Source: an uncultured Ureaplasma sp. (lineage in GTDB: Bacteria; Bacillota_I; Bacilli_A; Mycoplasmatales; Mycoplasmoidaceae). Taken from it: a DNA stretch of 19,773 nucleotides. The notes beneath the pieces were generated by a model. That model was not told where the DNA came from. It ran no database searches and worked only from the letters and a program-made list of their open reading frames with translations. Both the position numbers and the translations under genes were made by a program. This document shows positions 1 to 9,934 of the stretch, piece after piece. The stretch covers positions 1 to 19,773 of the forward strand of contig CAJUTA010000039.1 of NCBI GenBank assembly GCA_910589685.1, read 5' to 3'. Every line of letters begins with the position of its first letter. Position 1 is the stretch's first letter.

Positions 1-478
1 GATTGTTGGGATTGGACCAGCGATTGTGATGTTCGCAAGTTTTGGCGAGTTGTTGAAGATTAGACCATTTAAGCCAGTGATGTTTGCAGTTAAAACGTCA
101 GCTGAGTCTGATTTTAAGTTTGATAAATCGATTGTTTCAAGATTTGGCATGTTGCTGAAAACACCAGATTCATTACTTGCACGGAAGTCAAGGTTCATGT
201 TTGCGATGTTTGGTAGAACAATTTCTCCGGCTGCAGCTTTTTGTGTGTTTCTTGTAGCACTAGTTGCTGGAGCGATTGAAACTTTGCTGAAAGCAGTGTT
301 GTAGAAAGCCCCGTTAACAAAAGTTAGTGATTCTGGTGATTGTTGACTTGTTGAGTTGTTTGTAACGTATTTTAAACCTGTGATGTTTGTGCTGCCAAGG
401 TTTGGTAAGTTTGCTAAGTTTGCGAATGCTTTATGTGGATTGGTGTTGTTTGAAATGCCGTTTGGTAGGGGATAGAAA
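1..478 (-). pseudogene. BspA-like LRR surface protein fragment, start missing, runs off window
   Basis: The minus strand reads open from position 540 to the window edge. From about 478 downward it encodes leucine-rich text such as VFSNMPNLETIDLSNL and SPKLANITI, the pattern of LRR_5/BspA-like repeats. The reading frame has a stop at 543-541. No ATG, GTG or TTG precedes the repeats; the only methionines lie well inside the homology. No signal peptide is present. Near 470-480 the base composition drops from over 40% GC (the first 60 bases hold 27 G/C) to the very AT-rich local background. This looks like a recombination breakpoint or a silent, promoterless cassette. It faces away from the intact lipoprotein gene at 631. 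The LRR assignment is fairly sure; whether it is dead, or a donor cassette for antigen variation, is inference. Confidence 0.7.
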
Positions 479-508
479 AATAAATTATTAAATGATATTT
501 TATTTAAT

Positions 509-540
509 TTAGAAAATTTTCAATGAAAATTTCTTTCTAA
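509..540. repeat. Imperfect inverted repeat beside the LRR fragment
   Basis: TTAGAAA at 509-515 is complementary to TTTCTAA at 534-540. Between them lie further complementary AAATTT-type stretches, including the palindrome GAAAATTTTC at about 512-521. It sits between the composition breakpoint and the lipoprotein promoter. It could be a weak transcription terminator or a remnant of a recombination site; nothing decides between them. Confidence 0.35.
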
Positions 541-549
541 TTACTTATT

Positions 550-577
550 TTGTTTATAAATCGCAAATAAATATATT
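550..577 (+). promoter_or_regulatory. Possible promoter of the LRR lipoprotein gene
   Basis: A TTGTTT box at 550-555 is followed after 16 bases by TATATT at 572-577. That would place a transcript start near 584, about 47 bases before the ATG. In DNA this AT-rich such boxes arise easily by chance, so the call rests mainly on position. Confidence 0.3.
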
Positions 578-630
578 GTAAAATGTTATATTATTTTTAC
601 TTAATATCAAGGATTAATTTATTAAATAAT

Positions 631-2886
631 ATGAAGAAAAAATATTTGCTTAATTTATTTGGTTTAATTTTATTAGGTTCATCTATAACAATCCCAACAA
701 TTGCTTTGACATCATGTTCAAATTCAAAACCTGATATTTCTATACCTACTTTTATTGATTATGAAATAAATTGAAATGAAAGTGATTTATCTAAGAGCAC
801 ATTCAATATTAGAGGATCTACTGGCCAACAAAAACAAATAATTTTTGACGACAATGGATTTGTTTATGGTGACATAGATAAAAAATCAATTATTGCATAT
901 CAAAAAGAATTAAATTTAAACCCTGATAAAAGCAAAATTATTATTCCATCAAATGTCGAAAATATAGGTTATGCATACATAAATAATGAATTAGTTGGTG
1001 CTTTTGCAAATCAATTTTCTAATAATAATATTGTAGATAAAAACAATATTCAACAAATTGAATTCCAAGATAATAGCAAATTAATCGGTATTTTCAAAAA
1101 TGCATTTGCTAATATTCCATTTGTTACAAATATTATTATCCCTGATAGTGTTAGACTTATAGATGCTTTTGCATTTTACAATTGCATAAATTTAGAAAAT
1201 ATAAAATTTCCTTCTTCATTAGTAAAAATTGGCAATAGTGCATTTCAAGGCTCTTTTAGAAGTGTTGATGCAGGCATTAACATTGATTTATCTTATTGTT
1301 ACAATCTTGATGATATTGGTCCATTTGCATTTTATTCAACTAATATTGATAATGTAAAATTACCAGATAGCATAAAAATTATTAAAGAATCTACTTTTGA
1401 AGAGTGTAGAGAATTAACTAATATTCAAATACCTAATAATCTGGTTGAAATTCATGATTTTGCATTTAGAAATTGTAGAAAATTAGTTCAATTTATTGTT
1501 CCAAAAACATTAAAATATTTTGGACATAAAGTTTTTTTTCAAACTAATAGATTAAAAGAAATAATTTTTAATTCTAATATTTTAAATGATGTATATTTTG
1601 ATTCATATGCATTAGCAGGATTGGGTGCTGGTGAAGCTACTAAAGTTGTTTTCCAAGATAAGAATATCTATGATTTTATGAATGCTGATTTCACTAAGAG
1701 ATTCTTATTCGGTACTGGAACAGACGAAAAACCTGCTATGTATAAATCATCTATTGTTTATCAATCAAATCCAGAAATTGAAGCAACTATTCCAGAAAAC
1801 CCATCAGATGATCAAATTTTCAAATTTTTAGATGAAACAAGAACATCAATTATTGGATTAACAATGTTAGGTCAATATTTAAAAAAACTAACATTACCAT
1901 CAACAACAATAACAATTGCCACACTTCTAACTCCTGGAATGTGAAATGATTTCATTAAAGAAATTGATTTTTCGCAAGCATTAAATTTGGAAGCAATTAA
2001 TGGTTATGCTTTTGCAAATTTCAAAGGACATACAATTATAGATTTATCTAAGAATCAAAAACTAACATATTTAGGTGAAGATTCATTCAAGTCAAATGAA
2101 GCGGTTACTAATATTTATTTACCAAAAAGTATTAAACAAATTTCACTTGAATCATTTTATGGATCATTTGCTGTTAAAGAAATAAATTTTGAAGAAAATA
2201 CTAAATTAGATGAATTGGGAGACTTATCATTTGCATATTTAGAAAATTTAAAAACAATTAATAACTTTCCTCAAATTACAACAATTCCAAAAGGTTTATT
2301 CGGAAATAATAAAAATTATAATTTTGATTTTAGTATTCTAAATGATTTGACTGAAATTGGTCCTCAAGCATTTGTAAATAATGTACTTTTAGAAAATGCT
2401 GATTTATCCAAATTTACTAAATTAGAATCAATTGGTTCTTATGCATTTTCAGGATGTCAATCGTTGAAAAGTTTAAAATTTTCAAGTGATTGTCAAATAA
2501 AAACAATTGAAGAGCAAACATTTTATAATTGCAAAAGCTTAAAAAATCTAGAATTACCAAATTTGGTTACCGAAATAAAAACAAAAGCATTTGCATTATG
2601 TTCAAATTTATCAAATGTAACAATTAACAATGCTTGTAAGACGATTGCAACAGATTCTTTTGAAGGCACAAATAAAATTAATACTATCACTTTAAATTGA
2701 GATGATGTTACTAATGTTCAATTAAATCAATGTTTTAAAAATTATGCTCAATTAACAGGTACTAATACTTTAACAATTAATGTTAAAAATGACAATATTA
2801 AGCAATATATAGAAAGTCAAGAAGGTTGCAAACAATTCTTTGGAACAATTACTTTTCCTAACAATATTAATATTGTTATTCAATAA
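631..2886 (+). CDS. BspA-like leucine-rich-repeat (LRR_5) surface lipoprotein
   Basis: This 751-residue protein starts MKKKYLLNLFGLILL and has a lipobox (LTSC) with the lipidated cysteine at residue 29, so it should be anchored on the outer face of the membrane. The rest is a long array of roughly 22-25-residue LRR_5 repeats of the form 'F..N..I..I.IP.SV..I...AF..C..L', for example IPDSVRLIDAFAFYNCINL. The array is interrupted near residues 340-430 by a less regular stretch. BspA-like proteins in other bacteria bind host proteins or other cells; that role here is inference. The ATG at 631 is chosen because it begins the signal peptide and has AAGGA at 609-613; the frame is open further upstream to 583. 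TGA is read as Trp several times. The gene converges on the defence island, with only two bases between the stop codons. Confidence 0.9.
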
Positions 2887-2888
2887 AA

Positions 2889-3779
2889 TTAATCATTTTT
2901 TATAATTAATTCTCTTAATTTTTGATCACTAAGTTTTTCTAAATCAGAAACATCAAAAACATAAATTAAATCTTTTAGTCCAGATGGTTTACTTATTTTG
3001 TTTTCAATAATTTTTTTGTAGTCCATTAATGAAAAAGAGTAGTCATTAATATCTATTGAATTATTATCAATAATTTGCTGATCAATTGTTTCATATTTTG
3101 TCTTTTTAAATTCCAATAAATCATTTTTAATTGGATATATTTCATTAATCATTTTGTATATTTCTAAAATATTTTTATGATTATCTAAAGTTTTTTTCAA
3201 ATATTTAACTTTTGTGACAACAATATTAATATCTTTATTGCTTGGATCATTTATCATTTGAGAATCATTAATTTTGATTTCATTAGATCTAATAGATGTT
3301 GTTTTTACTTCAATAATGCTTTTATCGAAGAAAAAATCATATAACTCATGATCTTCATTTCGTAAATTATTTTTAATATAATATCCAAGTTTTGCAAATT
3401 TATAAATTAATAATGCTTCACCAATATCACCTTTTAAATCTTCTATTATTAAATTTGTATTATTATTAATTTTTCAAAAATTTATTATTCTTATTAGTGG
3501 GTTTTTGCTACTATTTCCTAAATCAAATTCTTTTTTAACATCAAGTAAAAATTTAATTAGAGCTTCTTTTAAATCTAAATTTTTTGAAAAATCAATTTCT
3601 ATTCTTTCGTATAAACCTTCTTGATCATCTAATTCTGTAGATTTTATGTATTTAAAAGAATCAATTTTATTTATTATCTTTTTTTCTTTTTCTTTTAATA
3701 ACCCTTTTTTAAGAAAAATTGTGCATATATTTTCTCTTTCTTTTTCAGCAGATATTAAAAAATCATTATTTTTTGACAT
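2889..3779 (-). CDS. PD-(D/E)XK nuclease, DUF4420-type, of a GHKL-Z1 restriction cassette
   Basis: The product is 296 residues. The centre carries a PD-(D/E)XK restriction-type nuclease core: GEALLIYKFAKLGY (E121, helix alpha-1), YDF (D148) and IIEVKTT (E157, K159). These spacings match DUF4420-family 'PD-(D/E)XK motif proteins', which are typically found after Z1 genes. By analogy it would be the DNA-cleaving subunit. The ATG at 3779 follows a strong AGGAG site (complement of 3787-3793), and the start overlaps the end of the upstream Z1 gene by 14 bases, indicating translational coupling. It is the last gene of the island and ends two bases from the convergent lipoprotein gene. One internal TGA (Trp102) separates the two halves. 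The nuclease fold is well supported. The exact family rests on motif spacing plus neighbourhood, not on a search. Confidence 0.8.
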
Positions 3780-5199
3780 TATTAGTTGCTCCTAAATTTG
3801 AATTATTTTCTAAATTTTTTATTTGCTCACATGTTTCTTTTATGTCTATCTTATGTCCACTATTTCAAAATAATATGTCATTAAATTTTTCAACTTCCCT
3901 TAAATTATCAACAATATTATTTTTTGTAATTAAATTCATATATTTATATCTATTATTTTTTAATCCATTTTTTGATGTTTGACGATATCCAAATCATCTA
4001 CATCTTTGTAATAAAACATCACAATTAACATCATTATTTGAACAATATAAAAATAATTCTGTTAACAAGTTTTCATATGTTATTCCACGAGATAACATTA
4101 CCCCACCAATTACTATAGATAATTTTTGACTATTAATATTTTCAATTGAGTTTGATTTATCTTTTTGATCACTATTTAAAATGAAAATTTGTTTTTCTAA
4201 TTTTTGATTTATGATTCATTGTGTAATTTCATTAATCTCATTTCGATCACTTACCTTATATTTATTTTTTATAAATTTTTCAAATGAATTTTTATATAAA
4301 CCTTTGAAATTTACGACTTGCTCATAAATTATGTTTTTATATTTTTCATGTTCATTTTTTTCATCAGAACAATAAATTAATAGAGTGCTTTTTTCACTAT
4401 TATTTTCTTTAAAATAAGAATATGATTGATATATTCAAACAAAAAAAGAAAAAAGAATTAATTTATCTAATTCATTCAAATTTATTTCTAACATTGAGTG
4501 ATCACACAAATAAAAATCATTTAAACTATTAAAGAAAGAAATTCCTGTGTACTCATCTGGTGATTTTAGAGTATAAATAGAAGATGCTTGATTAGTTGTT
4601 TTTGTTGTCATAATATTGGCAAATGGAGTAGCAGTTACTAACAACATACCAACATTATTTAGTTCTTCATATGTTTTATTTATTAAATCATATATTTTAG
4701 TTTGATTAATATCTCTACTAGTATTTATTGATGCATAATCAGATTCATCATCAATAATTAATATTTTCTTTTTATTTAATATATGAATATTGTGGCACAA
4801 ATATTCATATGTTTTTTCTAGATTATTTTTTTCTTTCAATAACATCAATAAATTATTTGAATATTCATCATAATAATTTATGTTTTCAATCATATTTATT
4901 TTGTTTTTTTTATTCAATTCTTCATTATTTTCAACTCTGAGAATTGATTGATTTTTTAAATTGTTATTTGTTCCACACAAAAAAATAACTAAATTATATG
5001 AATAAGATTCAAAAGACTCTTTAATAATATTAATTATATTTCTAGTTTTACCAGATTGCACCTCTCCACATAAAAGAACAATAATTTTTTTATTATTTTC
5101 GAACTCATTTAATATATTATGCGGATTAGTTTCAATTAGATAATTATTACATTTATCATTTTTTTCTTTAATTATCGGAAAATAGTCAGACAAATTCAT
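3766..5199 (-). CDS. Z1-domain P-loop ATPase of a restriction cassette
   Basis: The product is 477 residues from ATG 5199. Visible ATPase motifs are Walker A GEVQSGKT (about residues 45-52), Walker B ILIIDDESDYAS (about 147-158) and LVTATPFAN (about 187-195). The Z1 signatures follow: IVIGGVMLSRGI (about 362-373) and LLQRCRWFGYR (about 396-406). Z1 proteins are superfamily-2-like ATPases found in restriction operons with GHKL ATPases and PD-(D/E)XK nucleases, and probably move on or remodel DNA. This one is rather short for the family. ATG 5199 comes one base after the stop of the GHKL gene and lacks a clear ribosome site, so coupling is likely. A TTG at 5220 would add seven residues and overlap that gene. 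The end overlaps the nuclease gene start. Confidence 0.85.
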
Positions 5200-5200
5200 T

Positions 5201-6901
5201 TTATTTTTTTCATTTTTCAATTTTTAAAATTAAATTGTTAATATTATTTTCATTTCCAATTCAATTTTGATTTAAAGCATCTTGTTTTATTTTTAAAAAT
5301 GAATATAAAAGTAATAATTCTATTGATAAAATATCATCTTTTTTAATATATTTAGAACCTTTATTTATTTGAATGTATTTTGTTTTTTCTTCTTCATTAT
5401 CTAAATTGTCACAAATGAAAATTTGATCATTTTCCTCATCTTCAACTATTTTAACTTCAAATTTATATCCATTTTCACCATCAAAATTTATTGAACCTTT
5501 TTTTGAATCAAATTTTGTGGTTGTATTTGCAACTGATTCAGGATTTCCATTTTCATAATATTTTTTAGCATTTTTCTCAGTTGATTGTGATTTTCAATAT
5601 TCATTTTTTAATGAAATAATAAATTTTATAAATTCATCAATATTTTTTTCAAAATATTCAGAAATTGAATTTTTAAAATTTCTTTCACTATATTCATTGT
5701 CATCATATTCAAATATTAATTTTACTTTGTTATGATCTGGTTTAATATATTCACAATTCTCATTTCCTTCAATATCCTCAAGAGCAAGTTCCATTACTAA
5801 TCATGAATCATGCAAGTCAAATTCCCTAGGATTTTTTAAATATGAAAAAGTACCATGGATTTTATCTTCTTCTTTACTTGGAAAATGAATATATCTTTTT
5901 CTATGTGATATTACTAATCCTGATTTTTCTTTAGATGCACTATCTAGTAAAGAAAAATATATTTTCATTTTTTTGCCAATTTCATTATTGTCATTGTTAT
6001 TTTTCTTTAATAAAATTGTGTCTGTTCATTTAATTTCTTCTTTATTTAAAAATTTATTCAAAAGAGTACTAAAAATTGAATTGTCATTGTTAATAACTAT
6101 TTTGTTTCTTAAATCATTTATATAATCATCAAGATTTTTATTTTTTGGACAATAATTGTTAATAGTTAGTGGAGAACTATTAAAATTTTTAGCAGTAATT
6201 TCATGACAAGTATATCCATTTCTACTATTTTGTTTATCAATATAATTTAATTTTAATGATAGTTTTCATCCATCTATACCATTTATGTAATTTTTATATT
6301 TTTTTCCTAAAAATTCATCTACTTCTTTAAAAATATTAAATTCCTTTTTGCTGAAATATCTTGTATTTTTCCCTTTTCAACAATCAATTATTATTTTTGT
6401 ACCACGGTGTTCAATATCTAGATCACCATCAATTTCATTTATGTCATAAAGAAAATAATCACTACCTTTTCTTGAATTTTTATCAATAGGATTAAATGTT
6501 AATTTATATGTACGATTATGTTTTTTTGTGATTATTTTTGCATCATCGCCAATTCAAAATATTGAGTCTTTTAATCCAATTCCATATTGATTAAAACTTG
6601 AATTTTCTTTAATTTCAACATCTTTACTAACGACCATTGCATTCTTTAATTCTTCCTTGTTCATTCCAAAAGCATTATCAATAACAATAATTTGTCGTTT
6701 TCCATCATAGTTATAAATACTTTTTATATTTATATCTAAAACATTGTCATCACAAGACCTATTTTGAATAAAACTAGAAATTGAGTTATCTATTAATTCT
6801 GATAAGCAAGTATTTAGATTTAATCCAATTTTTTCTTTTTTATCTCAAAATGTTTGATATGTACTTTTCTGTCATATCTTAGTTTCTAATGTTTTTTCCA
6901 T
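5201..6901 (-). CDS. GHKL (HATPase_c) ATPase, MutL/MORC-like, of a restriction cassette
   Basis: The 566-residue protein has an N-terminal GHKL ATPase: ELIDNS (N-box E35, D38, N39), VIDNAFGMN (D75 and G79, the DxGxG-like box) and NQYGIGLKDS (GxG lid and Lys111). The remaining 400 or so residues resemble the transducer and C-terminal parts of MutL/MORC-like ATPases but have no motif I can name. Such ATPases are known partners of Z1 and DUF4420 proteins in restriction operons, where they probably act as ATP-driven DNA clamps. The ATG at 6901 is preceded by GAGG, and this site lies within the 3' end of the PP-loop gene, which overlaps by 23 bases. It may therefore still be translated when the PP-loop frame is closed, though transcription or coupling effects are possible. 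Confidence 0.88.
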
Positions 6902-8367
6902 TATTTTTTCCTCTATTGTTAAAATTTATTTTTGCTTTTTCTCTACTTTGCTTTATTTCATGAATTATTTCTATTTCACTATATTTTTCATTATTTTCTT
7001 TTTTGATATCATAATTGTCTAGAATCATTTTTATTTCATCAAAAGTATAAGATCAACTAGGATTTTTTGTACGATTTTTATAATTTTTGTAATTATTATG
7101 ATTTTCAATTTGAGCAATGATATCAAATATATTTTTATGTATATTTTTGTTGTATAAATCTATTTGTTTTCTTCGCTCTTCATATAAAATCATATATTTT
7201 TCATCATTTCTAATTTTTATATCCATATCAATTAGAACTTTATACATTCCATTTTTAATTACTTGGGATTCATATAGTAATTTAGATTGTTCATAGAGAA
7301 TTTCAAATCTATTTTTATTTTTCTCTAAATGTGAACCATAAGGGCAAGATATACATCCTAATCTCTTATAACTTAAATTTTCAATAGTCCTAATGATTTG
7401 ACAATCATTTGTATAGTCAACTTCTTGTATATCATCAAATCCATATTTAGGATTTATTTTAATTTTATTTTTAATTATGTATTTTCAAATATCTGTTTCA
7501 CATCAAATAGATAAAGGCCTACTTATTTGTTTTTTTGGATTAATTATGTTACATCCAAATTTGACTCATGATTGTTTTCTCAATTGTGATTCAAATGCAG
7601 TAACACCTACAAATGATGGAAGCTTAATGTTTTTTAATCCACCTTTAATATAATTGCAGCATTTTTCTGAATAATAATTATTGAAATTTTCATAATTTTT
7701 ATTCAATAAATGATCTATATTAAAATAATAATCATCAATTAATTTATTTTCTTTACTAGTTGGAAAATTCTTAATATTATCATCTAACAAAAAAAGTCTT
7801 TTTTTACTTAATCCATATCTTGTTGTATCTATTTTAAATATTCATCTTGTTAATCCATTTTTTGATTTAACATTTTTTATCCTATTTAAGATTACGGATA
7901 ATTGCTTGGAAAAAATTGGATATCCCTTTTTATTGAGGACATCATATCAAGCTAATTTAGGTTTTTTGTACAATAATTCATTTACAAAATCATTTTCATC
8001 TTTATATTTTTGAGCGATAGATTCTATAAATTTTTTAGTTTCTGGAAATGTTATTTCATATGCATATGCTGGTGTTAACCTAATTACTTTTGTTTTTAAA
8101 GAATCTTTTATTTCTTTAAATGTTTTTATAACTAAATCTAATAGAACAGTTGAGTCTTTACCGCCACTAAAGCAAATTAAAAATTCAAGCTTTTCTTCTT
8201 TTTTATCACTTGATTTATGTATATTGTCTACTTCAAAGAAAAAATCTTTGATTATCCGTTTTGTATATGAAACCTTATCATTAAATTTAAATGATTTCTT
8301 AAATTCATCAAAATGAGCTAAACGAATCTTAGATTCGTCTCTCTCTCTCTCTCTCTCAAGTTACCAT
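6879..8367 (-). CDS. Phase-variable PP-loop (PAPS-reductase-like) ATP pyrophosphatase, currently OFF
   Basis: In the ON frame the product would be 496 residues. It has the PP-loop ICFSGGKDST (residues 65-74), RPLSIWCETDIW (284-295) and the cysteine pair GCISCP (338-343), with further cysteines at 237, 238, 273 and 323. This is the layout of PAPS-reductase-like proteins (PF01507), including DndC and BREX-associated enzymes that activate a substrate with ATP and often hold a metal or Fe-S centre. The substrate is unknown. The only plausible start is ATG 8367. From it, reading passes a (GA)10 tract and stops after 12 codons; the main frame has a stop at 8363-8361 and no start before the PP-loop. 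One more GA, or two fewer, restores the full frame. No clear ribosome site precedes ATG 8367. The rest, 8337 to 6879, is open. Confidence 0.85.
8322..8338. repeat. Perfect inverted repeat directly after the GA tract
   Basis: ACGAATCT (8322-8329) and AGATTCGT (8331-8338) are perfect complements around a single base. They abut the GA tract and lie within codons for ESKIRL. A DNA or RNA hairpin here could stall replication or translation next to the repeat. The decayed copy at 10187-10202 also has an inverted repeat in the same place. Confidence 0.6.
8338..8357 (-). repeat. (GA)10 dinucleotide tract at the 5' end of the PP-loop gene (phase-variation switch)
   Basis: Ten uninterrupted GA units on the coding strand (TC on the plus strand) begin ten bases after the first base of ATG 8367. 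The distance from the ATG to the main reading frame is 31 bases, so the frames disagree (OFF). With 11 repeats it is 33 and with 8 it is 27, both ON; the tract would then encode alternating Glu-Arg. Dinucleotide tracts of this kind mutate by slipped-strand mispairing and are a standard cause of on/off switching. Confidence 0.9.
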
Positions 8368-8472
8368 TATTAATACTATTTATTTTCAAGTTCATATAAT
8401 TAAATAAAATTTTAATAAATTTTTAAAAAAAATAATTAAAAAATGTTATTTATTTTTTATAGATTTATTTAA

Positions 8473-9828
8473 TTATTTAGATTCATAATTTAAAAATAAT
8501 GCAACTTTTATTAATAATTTAATTTCTAAAAATGATAAATTTGTATTTGATATATCCATATATACATATTTATTTGCAAATTTTTCATATATATTAGCAG
8601 CATATTCAAGTTCTCATTCTATATTAAACACTTTATAATCTTTGTGATTTAACAAATCTTTTTTCTATTTCAATTTATATCAAAATGCTTATTGTATTCT
8701 CGAAAGTTACATAAAATATCTTTATTTTTTCTTGTTACTTTTCTTTCAAAATCTTTCTCTTCTGAAAGAAAAGAACACAATTATTCAATAATATATTGAC
8801 AATCTTCTATTTCCTCAATCTAATTTATTTTTTTATTTAATATTTCAAATTTAAAATCAAAATATTTATTAATTTTTTCAATATTTTCAATATGAAAAAT
8901 TTTATTTTCTTTTATAAACTTTATTTCTTTTTAAAATTCATCTAAATCGTCTGGAACTTCCTCTGTATAATCTTCAAAAATTTCTATAAGTTTATTGAGT
9001 ATTTCTTCTTTTTCATTTCCTTTTAATTCTAAAATTTTAGCTTTTAAAGGAATAAAAAAATCATTATTAATATATTCAATAAGACAATTTTTGGTGTTTC
9101 TAAATATCATTCTTTAACATATTTATTCAAATTACTAAAATTAATGTGAAAATTTAATTTTCTTCCATTAAGTGAAAAATTAATTTTATTATCTTTTAAA
9201 TCAGTTGTAAAAATTATAAGTGTAATTTTCTCTTCATATGATTAAGTATTAAATATATGTTTATCTATATAAACAAAAGGTGAAATTAATTTTTCAAAAT
9301 AATTTGAAGAACACTTAAAATGTCTACTTGTATTTAATGGATGGGCAATTAAAATTGATCTTATGAATTCAAATATTTTTTCATCTTCTAGATATTTTTT
9401 TAAATCTTTATTTTCTTTTATATTTTTTATATAATTTGTATCTTTAATTTCATTTCTAAGAAACAATTTTACGTCTTCTCAAAAAATATTTTTATGCTTA
9501 ATATCAACTTTAAAATTATTATCAATTTTTTTATTTATAAATTTTTTATGTTTTTTATTCCATCAATAATATTTGTGCAATAAAGTATAAAAAGATGAAA
9601 TTTTCATTCTTTATCATCAATATTTTTAATTTCATTAAATGTCAACAAAATATAATTTGTCCTACATCAAAAAGCATCTATAAGATTTAATGAAGCTGAA
9701 TATTTATAATCATTTTTTGAAATAGAAATTGTATTGTCAATTTCTTCTAAATAATCTTTTATTTCATCAATGATATTTTTATATAAAAAATCGTTAATAT
9801 TATATTTTGAATCTTTTTGATTATTCAT
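8473..9828 (-). pseudogene. Decayed gene of unknown family inside the defence island
   Basis: ATG 9828 has an AAAGGGA ribosome site and opens a frame (MNNQKDSKYNINDFL) that stops near 9550. The text then continues in another frame from about 9555 to 9242 (for example FEFIRSILIAHPLNTSRHF). After a TAA it goes on (SYEEKITLIIF) and shifts again near 9090, with more stops at about 8932, 8821 and 8784. The final piece ends at a TAA at 8475-8473. This is one gene of roughly 450 codons broken by several frameshifts and nonsense mutations. I do not recognise the family. RSILIAH resembles the R-x4-6-H motif of HEPN ribonucleases, but that is weak. It lies between the PP-loop fragment and the intact PP-loop gene, so it may have been part of the same mobile cassette. 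The 105 bases between it and ATG 8367 hold only AT-rich DNA with possible promoter boxes. Confidence 0.7.
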
Positions 9829-9934
9829 AAATAATAATCCCTTTTTAAAATATTGATAATTTTATTAATTAATAAATATATCAAGTTATTTTTAAATATA
9901 TAAATATTGCAAAAATCTATCAATATATTAAATA

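Noticed and set aside
3719..3982. Plus-strand open frame within the defence island
   Set aside because: It is antisense to well-supported Z1 and nuclease coding sequence, hydrophobic from A/T-rich codons, and has no recognisable motif.
5594..6901. Several short genes in the GHKL region
   Set aside because: The apparent breaks are TGA codons, which encode Trp here. Reading through gives one continuous 566-residue GHKL protein.
6879..8367. Complete Dnd or Ssp phosphorothioation system
   Set aside because: Only a PP-loop gene is present. No cysteine desulfurase, DndB, DndD, DndE or Ssp homologue is visible in the window.
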